Source: Bombus terrestris (lineage: Eukaryota > Arthropoda > Insecta > Hymenoptera > Apidae). Taken from it: 64,000 nt of DNA. Where the stretch lies: contig NC_063278.1 in assembly GCF_910591885.1 (NCBI RefSeq), positions 3,807,501 through 3,871,500 of the forward strand, read 5' to 3'. The position numbers and the translations under genes are program-made. Shown here piece after piece: positions 38,701-50,640 of this stretch; the stretch's first letter is position 1; every line of letters begins with the position of its first letter. Below the pieces are notes generated by a model that was not told where the DNA came from, did not search any database, and saw only the letters and a program-made list of their open reading frames with translations.

Positions 38701-41344
38701 CAATAGATAAAGTGTACAACAAATCTAATTTACATAGAAAGATACTAGTTAGAAATGTGCAATTGAGGAAATTTATGCAGGATATTTAAATTATATGCAT
38801 TACTTAGATCGTACAAGATATCTATTATAAACGTACGATTCGAAAAGATTGTACAATTGCTTAAACTGTCGATTATCCGTTATATGGATAAACAATTATT
38901 TTTCGTTAATTCAATAAACGTTGAGTTCTACGAAAATTCTCAATACTCTTTCCTTTAAATATATGTAAGTATTTATAGATACATAAATTTACATCAAGAT
39001 TAGAAGCTGCGAGCTACTATTTGAAACTGTAAGACCAACTTTGCCCGTATTATAAATTTCCCAATCTTATCATAGTGTTCATAGTCGAGGTAGAATTAAG
39101 TCTCCGTTTCGCGGAATTAATAGATAAATAATAATAAGCAACAATAACGAGATAGAAAATAGCAAATAAATATGGAATGTACAAGTTTCTTCCGTCTTTT
39201 GCCTACATGTTGAGTATGATATTTTGACACAATTTTTAATAAATTTAATTTATTATACGATTAACTTCAAATAGTTTATTAAATCTACGAACCGTGAAAG
39301 TGTAACGATAATTGCTACTGTTTTCCGTATTCTTGATCGAATTCTAAGAATTGTCGAATCACCAGTACGAGTATACTTCCTAACTACGTTTACACAGTCT
39401 ATGGAATTATAGGTAGCATTTTAAAATAGTACAATACGTAATAGTTAAATAATGTCTAGTATAATGCTCGAGCCTCGATACAATCATCGAATGACAAATG
39501 CATCTGGTTTAAATTATTATTTGCTTTGCGTTCAATTTCAGTTCGAATGACAACTGTAGCGTTAAAACATAATATAAAATAATTACAATATTATAATGCA
39601 ATCGTAACAATAAGAAGAATTCTCCGTTTATAATACTTTATAATACTTCGCAAAAGTACACTTTTTCAAAATCCCGATGAATCGCGATTAATTAGCTCTC
39701 GGATAATTGTCTATGCCGGCTCGCATAAAATTCAACCAGAATATGAATTATAGGAGCTCCGATGTCGTAAAGAATTCCAATCTGCCAATGCTAGTTCTTT
39801 AACGTGCTCCGGTCGATTCTTATTTTCTTATCTGAACACATCACCCGGCTTCATAGAAACGCATTAATTATAAATCTGTTGGTCGAGATCAGCGTTCAAA
39901 GTTACGAGGAATTCCAGTCTGTAGCAACATATTCTCAACTATGCTATAATCGAGTTCTGTTTCTCCATTAATGTGCAGATACCTGAGTGTAGCTCGAGAC
40001 CAAAGAGGAAAAAACGTATATCATTAAGTATATAATTTACGTTGGTGTTGGTCGGTTGTAAGGTGTTCCAATTCGCCATTGCTCTCTACTGCACCTTAAT
40101 CGAATTCCATTTTTTCCCATTAGCACATGCGTTAAACACTTTATAAAGTTGAAAAAAATGGCGCGTTGCTGCACGTAATTTTCAAGGTTACAACATACGG
40201 ACCTAACTCGCTGTTACTTGTTCCCCACTACATTCTAAACTAGAGTCTAATTCACCTGTCGTGCAACATGTTACTTCACGCGTATCGTGGTACGTGTCAA
40301 CCCAATTCCCTTTTCAATATTTTCGAACAAGTTACAAAGTGTCGCAGTTCCTTGTCACATTTTATTACACTTGCGTTCTTTTTATTTATTTTTTCCTTTT
40401 ATTAACATCTAAACGCTTTAGACAGCTCAGAGTAAGATTCCTATTTTTGTAGCAGTACGAATATATTTCACAGTATAAAGAATATTCGTTACGAAACTTG
40501 TAATTTCGCGTGATTTGTATTCTCTCGTGAATAAGACAATTAGTTTTTCTACTTGATAAGAAGAAATAATTTCTCTATCTCCGTTTGTTGCCAATGTTCG
40601 CAAGTTTCACGATGCACCGTTTAAAAATGACAAGGCATTTCGAGCTGCTGTCTGCCACGCTCGATTCCATTTCCATTCCCTTATCGACAATCAAATTAAT
40701 TCCATTTACTCCAAGTAAGATCTCTATCTCTACTCTGCGCACCAATATTCGCAAAATTTACGGCAAATATTCATCGTAAAGCGCATCGTAGAAAATCTAA
40801 TCGCTGCTCTGCCCACACTTTACTCCCCATCTTCGTGTTAACGTTCGACCACTGCACAATACCCGAAATAACATAAATCACGAATCCTACAACTTCCAAG
40901 CTTTCAAGCTGTCCCACAAATTACAATTTCACTGACAATCTGAAAGTACTATCTACACGCTTCAGCCCAATTCCATTTTTCCATAAACTCTTTACGACTC
41001 GAAAGAGTACACATCCCATAGGCGCGTAATTTCCAAGTTGCAGGATATCCCCAATCAGCTGCTTCCATACGTTCGACTTCCATTTACCCTGTACCATCCC
41101 AAACACTTTAGCCTGTTCCAAATAACATATATCACGCGTCGTATAGTTGGCAAAGTAATAGTTACACCCAACGATCCTCGGATATCGCCTCTCTCCTGTT
41201 CACCATTCGAATTCCATCTTTCCCTATCGACCAAAACGATTCGAAAACGAAACACAGAAACGCGTCTCTCGTGTGTGCATAATTCTGCAAGCCACGAGAG
41301 CTACAGGTACTGATCGGCCATTAGTCATTTCGCCTCGTGTTGCT
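38701..41344. other. AT-rich non-coding stretch
   Basis: Open frames are short. Words such as AATTCCATTT and TTCCAAG recur between 40.0 and 41.3 kb (near 40096, 40668, 40971 and 41212), but spacing is irregular and I could not establish a tandem unit. No gene recognised. Confidence 0.4.
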
Positions 41345-41356
41345 CGTACATATACA

Positions 41357-41382
41357 CTACGGGTCAAATGTTTCGGTACATC
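41357..41382 (+). mobile_element. Possible Tc1-like terminus
   Basis: ACTACGGGTCAAATGTTTCG resembles the ACTACCGGTCAAAAGTTT pattern that I remember from Tc1-like terminal repeats. No inverted partner is found, so the element, if any, is truncated. Confidence 0.3.
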
Positions 41383-41806
41383 TACCACACTCGAAGATTA
41401 TGAGGAGAGAGGCGTGATAAACTCATTTTTGTCCATTTTCCGACTTTAATGTCAATCTACGATGAAACAAGAGAATTTTAATATGACGTATGGTATTCGC
41501 AAAAGCATCCATGTGCATCTACCATAGGAAATTTTTATGCACGCGTTATGCGTCCACGTTATACGATAAATTATAAATTTCCATTAGCGTTCTAATAACG
41601 CACGACTGTCAACGATCGTGTTGGTAAAATGTAAAACTAAATCTCAAGATGTTTATGGAGCATGTTTATCAACGCGTTACGCCACGTTCATCTCACGTCT
41701 GAATTTTTACATTCGTTTCAAATCTTACCGGTCTCATCGTGATTCTGGTGTCTCGTCTCGCTGCTTGAAATGAAAGCTTAAAATGTTTTATATTGCTCCT
41801 ATGATA

Positions 41807-42350
41807 TACAGGGTGTCCGACTTTGATTTGTAAGTGCGAATTACTGCTGAACTACGCGCTACGTGTAATTAGTTATTTCACAGATGGACACGCAGAGATG
41901 GTACGAAGGTGACATACGGTTTTTTAAATGGAATTATGCAATTAGTCTCGATGTTGTCTATGAAAAAAATTATTCTTACTTATGTCGAGAAACTATTTAT
42001 TTTGCAAAATCTATCGTACAGAAGAAGAGGCAAACAAAGTCGTGTCTCTTTTTGCTTTGTATTTCATAGGACGGATTTTACAAAAGTTAAAGACATAAGC
42101 TTAAACTAAAAATTTTTCGACATCAACGCGACAATAATCTTTTTACAGAGACGATGTCAAGACGAATCGGCCGGCGCGTTAAAAAACACACGATTCCACT
42201 TAAGAAGACGTCGTATCAGCTTCGTACGATCTCTACGCGTCTATCTACAGGAAATATAATTACACCAGATTCCTGTCCCCCACGGAATCATTAAATCCCA
42301 GTCTCAACTCCAGTAATTCACATTTCCAGATGAAAACCGGTCACCCCGTA
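41807..42350 (+). mobile_element. TACAGGGTG element with terminal inverted repeats
   Basis: Left end TACAGGGTGTCCGACTTTGA and right end (minus strand) TACGGGGTGACCGGTTTTCA match at 18 of the first 24 bases. Flanking TA at 41805-41806 and 42351-42352 could be the target duplication. Length is 544 bp. The interior has two overlapping short frames (41884-42109) without a transposase motif, so it is a non-autonomous DNA transposon. Its end is shared with the repeats at 12710, 52023, 58855 and 60805. Confidence 0.6.
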
Positions 42351-42681
42351 TATTCATAGAAAGTTTCTGCGAATATTCGAGCACTTTCATGAGCCATTAC
42401 GTTCACGACAATTTGGGTATCCAGACGTCTGCCAGCAGCGTACATAAATTAACAAATAAATGCGTCAAAATGTTGAAAAATATTTCATCCTACCGACAGG
42501 TTCGTATTGAAATTTATCCTGTCCGATGGAGTTGGTCCGTGTTTTTCAAGAAGCATAAATCAACAGTCGAGTCGCAACAGCGAGCGAATTGGAAAAATTC
42601 GCGGAGGAATTCGAATAGAACAAATGGCCGGCGGCTGAAGTGACCGATCGAATCCCATCTTTCGCCAATGTCTAAGCGTAG

Positions 42682-42914
42682 AGACGGCGGAGAATATGGG
42701 TCACCGATCGTATAGTCGAGACCAGTTTCCAAAATCATGGGGGGGTTCCGGTGTATGACCACGCCGTGAGCCAGGTGCAACAGGTGAGTTTAAGCCCCGA
42801 CAGTGCGCGCCGTGTCCTACCCGCCAGCGCACCGCGAACCTGGTTCGACCAATCGCACAGCGAGACCTACATACGCGCCTCCACCTCGCCGTTCCCTTGG
42901 AGAACATCCGACAG
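42682..42914 (+). CDS. Best coding-exon candidate, function unknown
   Basis: An open stretch of about 77 codons whose GC content is clearly above its AT-rich surroundings. It starts right after a plausible acceptor: a moderately pyrimidine-rich run from about 42655, then CGTAG at 42677-42681. It ends at a plausible donor, ACAG|GTATAT, at 42914/42915. A perfect consensus donor, CAG|GTGAGT, lies inside at 42783/42784, which would give a shorter exon of 102 bp; retention would add 131 bp. The peptide starts RRRIWVTDRIVETSFQNHGG and includes WFDQSHSETYIR near its end. There is no initiator ATG in frame, so it would be an internal exon. I recognise no domain or family, and no other exon of the same gene is identified. 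It could be an untranslated or non-coding RNA exon. Confidence 0.35.
42784..42789 (+). promoter_or_regulatory. Consensus 5' splice donor GTGAGT
   Basis: CAG|GTGAGT matches the consensus donor at all positions and falls inside the open stretch 42682-42914. With the second donor ACAG|GTATAT at 42914/42915 it suggests alternative 5' splice-site use, if the exon is real. Confidence 0.4.
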
Positions 42915-43187
42915 GTATATACTCTGTTCGACGTAACTCGCGATACCGTTAAGAAACCGCCGGTGGTTTCAGTCGAACGGAACTCTTGCCGAGCAGACGC
43001 TTATAGTCCGCCTTCAGGTGTGGTATAAGCACATACACACATAGATACGCCAAAGTATTCGGTCGTACAGTCGTAGGTATATTTTATGAATATATTATGT
43101 AAAGCGTTGTATGTGAAACATTTTGAAATTTAATTAGCTGCACCGCGATTTTGAAATAATAAACGTACATAGGAGACGTAAAATATA

Positions 43188-43275
43188 TTAAGTTGCCCGA
43201 AAAGTTCCCTTCGTTTTATGAGGAAATAACGACATTTTTTCTTTTATATCGTTTTATTGAATTACATACGATCCA
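43188..43275 (+). mobile_element. Truncated mariner-like element, left end
   Basis: Begins TTAAGTTGCCCGAAAAGTTC after a TA dinucleotide (43186-43187). It aligns with the MITE at 31606 through the terminal repeat, the GAGGAAATAA word, the T-rich run, the TTTTATTGAATTAC word and the following ATACGATCC. Similarity fades after about 43275 and no right terminus is found, so the element is truncated. No transposase coding remains. Confidence 0.75.
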
Positions 43276-44971
43276 CTTTGTAGTAATGGAACAATGTCAA
43301 TGTTGTAACACGTGCTTTTCATTGGTACACCCTGCAAAGTCTGCAACGTGAGTCTGATTGAAATAATCATTTGCAAAATGCACGGAGCCAAAGAAGGAGG
43401 CAAAATACGACGAAAATATCTGATAATAAAAATGAGAAAGTTAGTGGCAGTGCGACGATTGATAGAAAATATATAAACGAGAGAAGAATTTAATTTTATC
43501 GTTTTACAAATTCGTATATTAACATAGAATTATATTCTTATTAGGACGCGTGTCTGAAAAGCTAAAATAAATTAATTTGCCTACAGATACTATGATCTGT
43601 TGTTACGGATAACAGAAGACCAATAATCAAACGAAATTCAAACTACAAAAGGCTAATAATTTGCTTGTCGCAAGCTGGCTGAAAAACAGAAAAAGAAATC
43701 CTATTACAAAGGGGGTTGAATCTCGTCCGTGCTCTTGTTGGTCCCATTAAAATCTCTCGAGATCATCGTTCCACTGCTCTTTCACGAGATCGCGGCTCGT
43801 TAACGTATTCCCCTGTAGGTTCGGTGTCGTTTTATTTTCTCGTTTGCACCGAGTCACGCTCTCCTGATGTTTTCCTCTTCGCCTCCCAGCATCCCCGTAT
43901 CGTCTGCCTTTATTTTTCTCTCCCCTTCATTGTACCGGTCGATGCTGTTTCTCCATGCTTCGCTGGCCAGCACCGGTGCTCTCGCGGTCGGAAGCATGCA
44001 TTTTCCTTCGTTTCGTGTCCGTGTATTTGTAACAACGCGAGAGCACACCTCGTGAAAAGACCTTCGCCACAGCCGTTCATCATGCTGCACGTTCGAGTTA
44101 GTTCCTGTTGATCGCCGCGAGATACACCTCGGATATTATTGGTTCAACCAGGGTAACCATTTCTTTTCACCCCTGAAATAATTGTTATCACGTGTTGCCA
44201 CGTGTTACCGTTGCTTGCGATACAATCTGACGTACGACGGTGTTTACGTCGCGTTACCAAATACTCTGTAATTTTCGTTTAATGCATTTGCTGTTGTTAG
44301 GCTGGCCTTCGCTGCGAAGGATTTGAAACGCAGAATGTTAGGTTCAGTAAAAGTTTATTTTATGCGATATGTTCTTTGCGAAGCGGCACGATAAAACCTA
44401 CACGTTTACGTGATACGTAATAAAATTATTTTTAGTCGCATAAAGCAATTGTATGGAAATTGATGAAGATAAACTGAACGTTATTCGTGTGGAAGATGGA
44501 GCATGTTGGTCGATCGTTTGATAATAATATTCAGAATAAAGAATACGAAGAGTATAAGAATAACAAATTCAAATTAACCTTTACTTTCTAGTTTTGATTA
44601 AAGCAAATCGATGAAGCAATAAAGTATATAAAATACGTTATTATCAATTTAATATTCTCTATCGAAGTCAAATATATAACAAGTTTGTTTCCAGCGTATC
44701 AGATTGTTCGATATCAACTAATGCGTCAAATTCTATATAATTACAAAGTGTAAAAGATAATCTAAAAAGTGACAATTTATGGCTTCCTGAAACACGTTGC
44801 TGGAAACGCATTCCGCTTGAATCAGCCAGGTTATCAGAACTCTACTTACTCCGATATCGCTTCTTCATATTCCAAGTATTCTGAGAATATCGCTCGTAAT
44901 TTTAATTACTTGCGTATCGTTTGTTTATCGACGTTCCCCGAAGAAATATTGAAATAGAATCCAGGAAGAGG
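43276..44971. other. Non-coding stretch, no gene recognised
   Basis: A 131-codon frame at 43716-44111 overlaps minus-strand frames and has no motif. A CACCCTGC word at 43328 is a weak echo of the TACAGGGTG terminus. Nothing else seen. Confidence 0.4.
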
Positions 44972-44973
44972 AT

Positions 44974-45046
44974 TTTTTTAAGATAACCTTCGAATCTTGA
45001 AATATAAAAATTTTTAAGATACCCTTCGAATCTTGAAATATAAAAA
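44974..45046. repeat. Tandem duplication of a 36-bp unit
   Basis: Two adjacent copies (about 44974-45010 and 45011-45046) share CCTTCGAATCTTGAAATATA flanked by TTAAGATA and AAAAA, with a single internal substitution (AACC versus ACCC). The similarity indicates a recent local duplication. Confidence 0.85.
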
Positions 45047-46525
45047 TCCTCCAATAAGATAGACAGCCTTCGCGAGAGCCCCCTTTTTCAAATAAAAGTA
45101 GCAGGTTATTTCGAACGCGAAGTTACTTCGTTTTTCCTCGCTTCGACTAAAATTCTAATTACCTGCGACTGTTTCAACATCACTGGAAAAGAAGAAAGAA
45201 CCCTTCTCACGAACTCCCGCTATACACTAAATTTAAATTACGCCAATAAATATCCCCGCAGCGAAACGCCATCATTCACGCGCCAGCCTAATACAAATCG
45301 TAAGGTTGAAAAGCGATTTAACACGCGCTTACGCAACTGATTTACAACCGATCGGACCGATGTAACGCACCTTTGCTCATTCACGACCGCAATTAAAATT
45401 TATTTGGGCCGACCATTTTCCATATTCCAGCCTGGCAACGCCATTCTCGTCCAGCTCCGTGCTCGCAATTAAAATTAGCGAGATCGAGGCGAAGCAGCGT
45501 GTCGTTCGAGGTTGTTCTACCCGCGATAATTAGTACTATTCGCGGCTAAAACCGGGATGTCGTACTCAGGAGAGTTGGCACCGGTTACGGAAGTCTCGCT
45601 CGGAGATCACACGGATAAAACGCGCTAACTACAATTTCGTTGGTTTCCTGATTTCAACATTTTTACGATTAAGGATTTCGCTTTATTCGTCGAGAAGCTT
45701 AAATACGTTCGAAAGAAAATGGCAGAACCGCGAGAGCAACAATCATGGCCGTTCCATTTGCTCCGCGAGATTAAATTCTCGTATGCAACATGATGAAGAA
45801 TTCCTCTATCTTTATTTCTTTCTTCCTCCTTTTTTTTCTACATTTTCTGCATATTCACGACGAGTACGAGTAATTATAATTTCGCTGTGTAATGTTGTTA
45901 AAGTGATTAGAAGAGTGTACATGTACAAATGTCGTAAAGAACGTGGAGGTTTAATTAGTAGAGTGTGTACAAGATAAATTTTGTTTGGATTATGCCAGTG
46001 AAAATGGCATAACTGTGTTATAACTGTATGGAATTTCTTTTCACGTGAAAAGATGTTCCTGCTGTTACGTGTAGAATTTTAATCGTGTTCCTCCGACGTA
46101 TCGATGTTTCGAGTAAAACTTATTGTAATTAAATAATTGTCTCGGGAAATTTGCCATCTGTGTGCTGCTATTAATTTAGAAATAATCAACTGTTACGCGA
46201 TATAACGATGATCAAATGTTATAATAGCCAATAATTTACTTAATTTAACGGATATATATTTCGTACTTTAATGTTAATCTACATAATCGAACGCGATATT
46301 AATCGAAATAAAAGATATTCTCATGGATTGATCATTACTCGAACAATCGTTTTATCGAATTTTTGTGGTTTTACGTATTATTCGTTTTCTAATCGTGACT
46401 GTTTATCGCGATCCAACTAAAACATGAATTTTCTCCTTTTTTGAAGCGTGACAATTATTTCTGCTCATTACGACACGCAGTCTTAATTTACGTAAATTGC
46501 CGTCTTACCAACTAACTATCGAAAC
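45047..46525. other. AT-rich non-coding stretch
   Basis: Short frames only. No gene, RNA or element end recognised. Confidence 0.45.
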
Positions 46526-46756
46526 AATTCTATGTTATAATTTTGTTGCTTTATATACTATGTGTTCGATAATTACAACCGTAAGACAACCGAGAGTTCA
46601 TTTTTCCACATGTGTAAGCGTAACATGCGGATTCTAATTTGAGAAAAGAGGTAATTTAGTAAGGGAGAACCTTACAAACTGATTACTATTAAACATTGTA
46701 ATTCTTTATTACAACTTTGTTGCTTTATGTACCACTTAATTGGTAATTACCAGGCG
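46526..46756. repeat. Direct duplication with TTTGTTGCTTTAT core
   Basis: Two diverged copies of about 57 bp (46526-46582 and 46700-46756), 174 bp apart, align from AATTCT through TTTGTTGCTTTAT to TAATTAC. The core also occurs once at 36754, near the Tc1-like fragment, so it may belong to an interspersed repeat and not a purely local duplication. Confidence 0.55.
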
Positions 46757-47432
46757 ATTAAAGTGTTAATTTTCTTTATCTTTCAAGGACAGCAATTATT
46801 TTCCCTTAATATACCTTAACATATTCCACGTCCCAAGAATATTCCAAGAATAAAACGAACCGTCTCTTACACAATTACGTATTAATTAACAACGTTAGGG
46901 ATTCGACATAAACGATAAGAGATTCCCATTGCAGATAATTTTCTCGATTTCACAGCTTTAAGCTGTGATCAGCTAATTCGTAATTGACAGAACTGGTGAA
47001 ATTTTTCAAACGCGTTTCCTTCTTAAATTTCTACAGTTCGCTTCTACTTCCTTTATCACCAAGCTTGTTACTACCATTACGCAAGAAAATTTATTAGCCT
47101 CGATAACTTTATTACGAATATGGCGATTCAGTTCCTTTTATTGGCTGCAAAACTTAATCACCATCGACCAACCTCTTACAAATTTACTAAACACAGTAAC
47201 ATCCTCTGAAAGTCTAACAAAACATCATAAAGAACATCATCTGCCTCAAGACTAATCTAAACAGAACGAGACTGATTGTAGAACAGTCGAGTTCGCTATT
47301 TCCGTTTCAACTATGCTCGCACATAGTTCCAGCAATATAGATACGATTTTTTCGCTTGGCATAAATCATTCGCGTTCCCCGTAAGGAACAGAGAAATTTC
47401 TCTCCTGTCACGTTCTGCTCGCTCCATTCATG
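46757..47432. other. AT-rich non-coding stretch
   Basis: No frame or motif of interest recognised. Confidence 0.45.
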
Positions 47433-47527
47433 ACAGAGAAAGAAGAAGAAGAAAAAGAAGAAGAAGAAGAGCAAGAAGAAGAAGAAGTGGAGGAGGAGGA
47501 GGAGGAGGAGGAGGAAGAAGAAAAAAG
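47433..47527. repeat. (GAA)n-(GGA)n purine microsatellite
   Basis: About 95 bp almost purely purine on the plus strand: GAA/AAG units to about 47487, then GGA units, then GAAGAAGAAAAAA. The minus-strand frame across it gives runs of Phe and Leu, clearly a repeat artefact. Long GAA/GGA tracts can form triplex DNA. Confidence 0.95.
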
Positions 47528-47869
47528 CCCTGTGATTAACGTGAACATCCTGTGTATTAGCGCGATCGTAAACTGTTAATCCTCGAATAAGGTTAACCAC
47601 TCGAGAGATACGGTTATAATTAACCGACTTGAAACGCACCGGGGCTTCGGTGTGGGTAGATCAATCCGTGTTTCATTGCGTACAGTTGAGTACACCGCAG
47701 GTAAAGATATTTGCAAATATGACTCAGGTATCTTTTTTTAAAGATCACGTCTCGATTGAATTAACGCGCGCAGGAAACAGTTGCAAAATTACATTACGGC
47801 TTAATTGGCACAACACCGGAATAGGAATTCTTATGTATTACAAGTAGACGAACAGATGTTTCCGAAATC

Positions 47870-47955
47870 GTGGTACAATCGAGAAAGAAGTGATTCTTCG
47901 CGTGAAAGTAAGTCGGAGGTATGGGATCGAGCGTTTTCATACGGTGCTTCGTTTT
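47870..47955 (+). mobile_element. Diverged copy of the 12.7-kb TACAGGGTG-type repeat
   Basis: GTGGTACAATCGAGAAAGAA followed by GTGATTCTTCGCGTGAAAG and AAGTCGGAGGTATGG aligns base for base in order with 12730-12815. Its terminal TACAGGGTG is missing or too decayed to see. Short frames at 47921-48163 lie over or beyond it and have no motif. Confidence 0.55.
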
Positions 47956-50259
47956 CGAGATAATCGAAAATAATGTTCAAATTTCCGGTTATAAAATTAT
48001 TCGAAATACGTATCCAAACGTTGATTCGAGTTACGTACGCGAGACCATTGATCAAGGACAGAATAGACGTGACAGTGAATTGGACTTTGGTATCTCATGT
48101 TCTGAAATATCGACCTCAAAAAAGCAAATCAGAGATCGGATTAATTATTTATTAAGAATTTAATTATTGATCTGAAACAGTTGATCTATTAATTTATAAC
48201 ATTCTCACTACTGATTTATAACAATTATTCCGCTAATTTTGAACAATTATCCTGCTTTAACGATAAACAGGATTAATTTGCGATATATGGGAGCCGAGCG
48301 TAGTCACCTCCCCGTGGTGGGTACCGGTAATTGGCACCGTTTTCCAAATATTAGCATCTCGGAATATTATTCTAAATATTATTCTATATTCTAACAATAA
48401 ATATAATATTTCATTTTAATGTTAGAAACATATCGCTACTTATAAAACGATTCACGTGCCAGTATTTCCAAGTGCTACTATTCGAAAAACGATGTCAAGC
48501 TAAGAACTACTTTAATATAGTCCGGTTTAAACAACGAAAAGACGCCCAAGAGAATTTTGGATGACCTAGACTGGACTGAAGCCCTTGCTGAAGCACCGTG
48601 GGACGACGCGGGACACCGTGGGATAGCGTAGTATGGGCGCGTCTTAGCTTCAATTAATTATAAACTAGATATAAAGTAGGCATAATCTATGGTGTATATG
48701 TAATGGTTCTGTGGGAGATAAATGATGTGTGGTTTACACCTTACTTCAAAGTTTTAGGTTCAAGTGTCGATTTTAACTCTCTGCTTAGACAGGCAACGTG
48801 GGATGCGTACGACTTAGTTTTAATTAATCAGAAGATAGATCGGTAAATTATTAGCGCCCATCCATTGTGCGCGATTTTTCTACGAATATACACACTGTCC
48901 AACTTATCGTTCTAATATTTCGTTGTAATGATAGAGTATGCGGTTCTATATTTTTTATTTATAGGTTTCGATAAAACCATACGAGAATCGTTGAGACCAC
49001 TCTAATCGAACCACTATACCGAGTTGGTAACGTGACGCGAAAAAAGAATGGCAAAGGTCCTCGAATTAACATTAATATCAATTCGATATTAACTTATTAA
49101 CAAATACAAAATAAACAATCAAATATTATCACATGAAACGTGTTAGACCGTAAACTCTTCTCATCCTGTAACTTTCATTTATACTCAGGCAGCTGTAACT
49201 AGGATCACACGAGCGACGAGTAGCGATTTCTCGCGTGCTCGTGCGATCGAAAGGATTCAGGATACACGAGCCACGCGATTTCTTGTGGCGCTGATCATCC
49301 GAGTAACTAGCTACAGCCAATGTTCGTCTCGAATATGGGTTAGAGAAGCTATGAAAACCGATCGACGAGTTGAACGTTAACGCGGTGCTTGTACCGTGAT
49401 TTTTCCCGTTCTGCTTTACGAAGACGGATCGCAGCTAATTAGAAGAGTCCCGAGCCAGCTGCGTTTATCGTGTTTTCCTGCGTTTCGTTCGACTCGCACG
49501 ATACCAATTCGTGTTCGTGGAATCATGTTACGGTAACAGGGCGCTCCGAGAGTTTTGATCTATTAGCGCTCGGCTTTCCATTTCCCGAGAGTTACGTTCG
49601 ATTTTGGACGAAGCTCGTAATTTGTTCGAGTTTCTCGCATCTTCAACAGTGATCGATTCGTATGCCACGTACAATTACTCGCATTGATAGTCGGACGCAG
49701 CAGAGTATTTCTGTATTTGTTGTTTCGCATAACAGTAACGATCTGATCAACGAGATTTATTCTTTCATTTCTTTCAGATATTAACGTCATTTTTAATGAG
49801 ATTAACTGTATCAATATAATTAACTGTGTAAAGCAGTAAAGTAGATCGCGATCGATACCATCCTCGCGAACGCAACTAAACAAATGTCTATTTATTTACG
49901 TACATGACGTAACTAAAAAAAATCATGAATAGAAATTTGTTTCAGCCGCCAAATACGATAACAAGGAAAAATCTTCGCATATTTTATACATCTCGCGTAT
50001 TGTACGTATTCCGCGGATTTACGCGTCCTTAAGATCCTCAGTAATCGCAATCTCCCATGAAACCTAATAGGAAACTTGGAAAAGCAATATAGGTACTTCG
50101 CACGGAACAATTCCTATCTCTCAAAATTATATCGCAAGAACTTATTATTAAACAGCTTATTGTATAGTGCTACGAACTGAATGCACCGTGAAGTCTTACG
50201 AGTAGAGTACGAATGCATCTTATTTTAGAAACGTTTAGAAAGTCCTAAAGCGGCTGACA
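47956..50259. other. Non-coding stretch, no gene recognised
   Basis: A patch at 48585-48640 repeats CACCGTGGGA twice, 27 bp apart. Otherwise AT-rich DNA with short frames (49129-49883) lacking motifs. Confidence 0.4.
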
Positions 50260-50640
50260 AAAACCAGAGGATTTAGGAATCAGGACGTAGGCGCGAGAGA
50301 GACAGACGACTTGGAGCTGCAGAAAATCAAACAACTTTGAATATCATCCGTGAAGCTGCATTATCCGCGAGTACCGTAAAGCGTAGATTAGTAACTGGCG
50401 GATTGCATGGTCGAGTTGCAGCACGGAAACCACTCTTTGAAGCCGCAAAACAAAAACAAAAGGCTACAGAAAAGGCAGTGGGCTAAAGGAGCATGAGAAC
50501 TAAACCTTAGAAATCTGGAAAAACGTTTTACAGAGTGACGAATCGAAATTCCAGTTGTTTACTACAAACAGGCGAGTTCTTGCGCGTTTACGTAGCGACC
50601 AAAGGATATTGCGGCAATCTGTTGCACCCATGATTAACCC
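50260..50640 (+). pseudogene. Tc1-family transposase relic, frameshifted
   Basis: Three plus-strand frames line up with successive parts of a Tc1-like transposase. About 50283-50485 gives GRRRERDRRLGAAENQTT, then ASTVKRRLVTGGLHGRVAAR and KPLFEAAKQKQ, matching the second helix-turn-helix of the DNA-binding region (family pattern STVRRRL..GL.GRVA..KP). A shift then gives LQKRQWAKG, and another gives EHEN-stop-TLEIWKNV followed by LQSDESKFQLFTTNRRV. The last matches the family's W..V..SDESKF block, whose Asp is the first residue of the catalytic triad. The other two catalytic acidic residues and the C-terminus are gone. At least two frameshifts and several stops make it inactive, and the N-terminal part is eroded. 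Terminal inverted repeats were not found. Confidence 0.88.

Noticed and set aside
40000..41300. Possible tandem array based on recurring AATTCCATTT words
   Set aside because: Spacing is irregular and no longer unit could be aligned by eye, so the words may recur by chance.
47307..47639. Minus-strand frame with long Phe and Leu runs
   Set aside because: It is the translation of the GAA/GGA tract.
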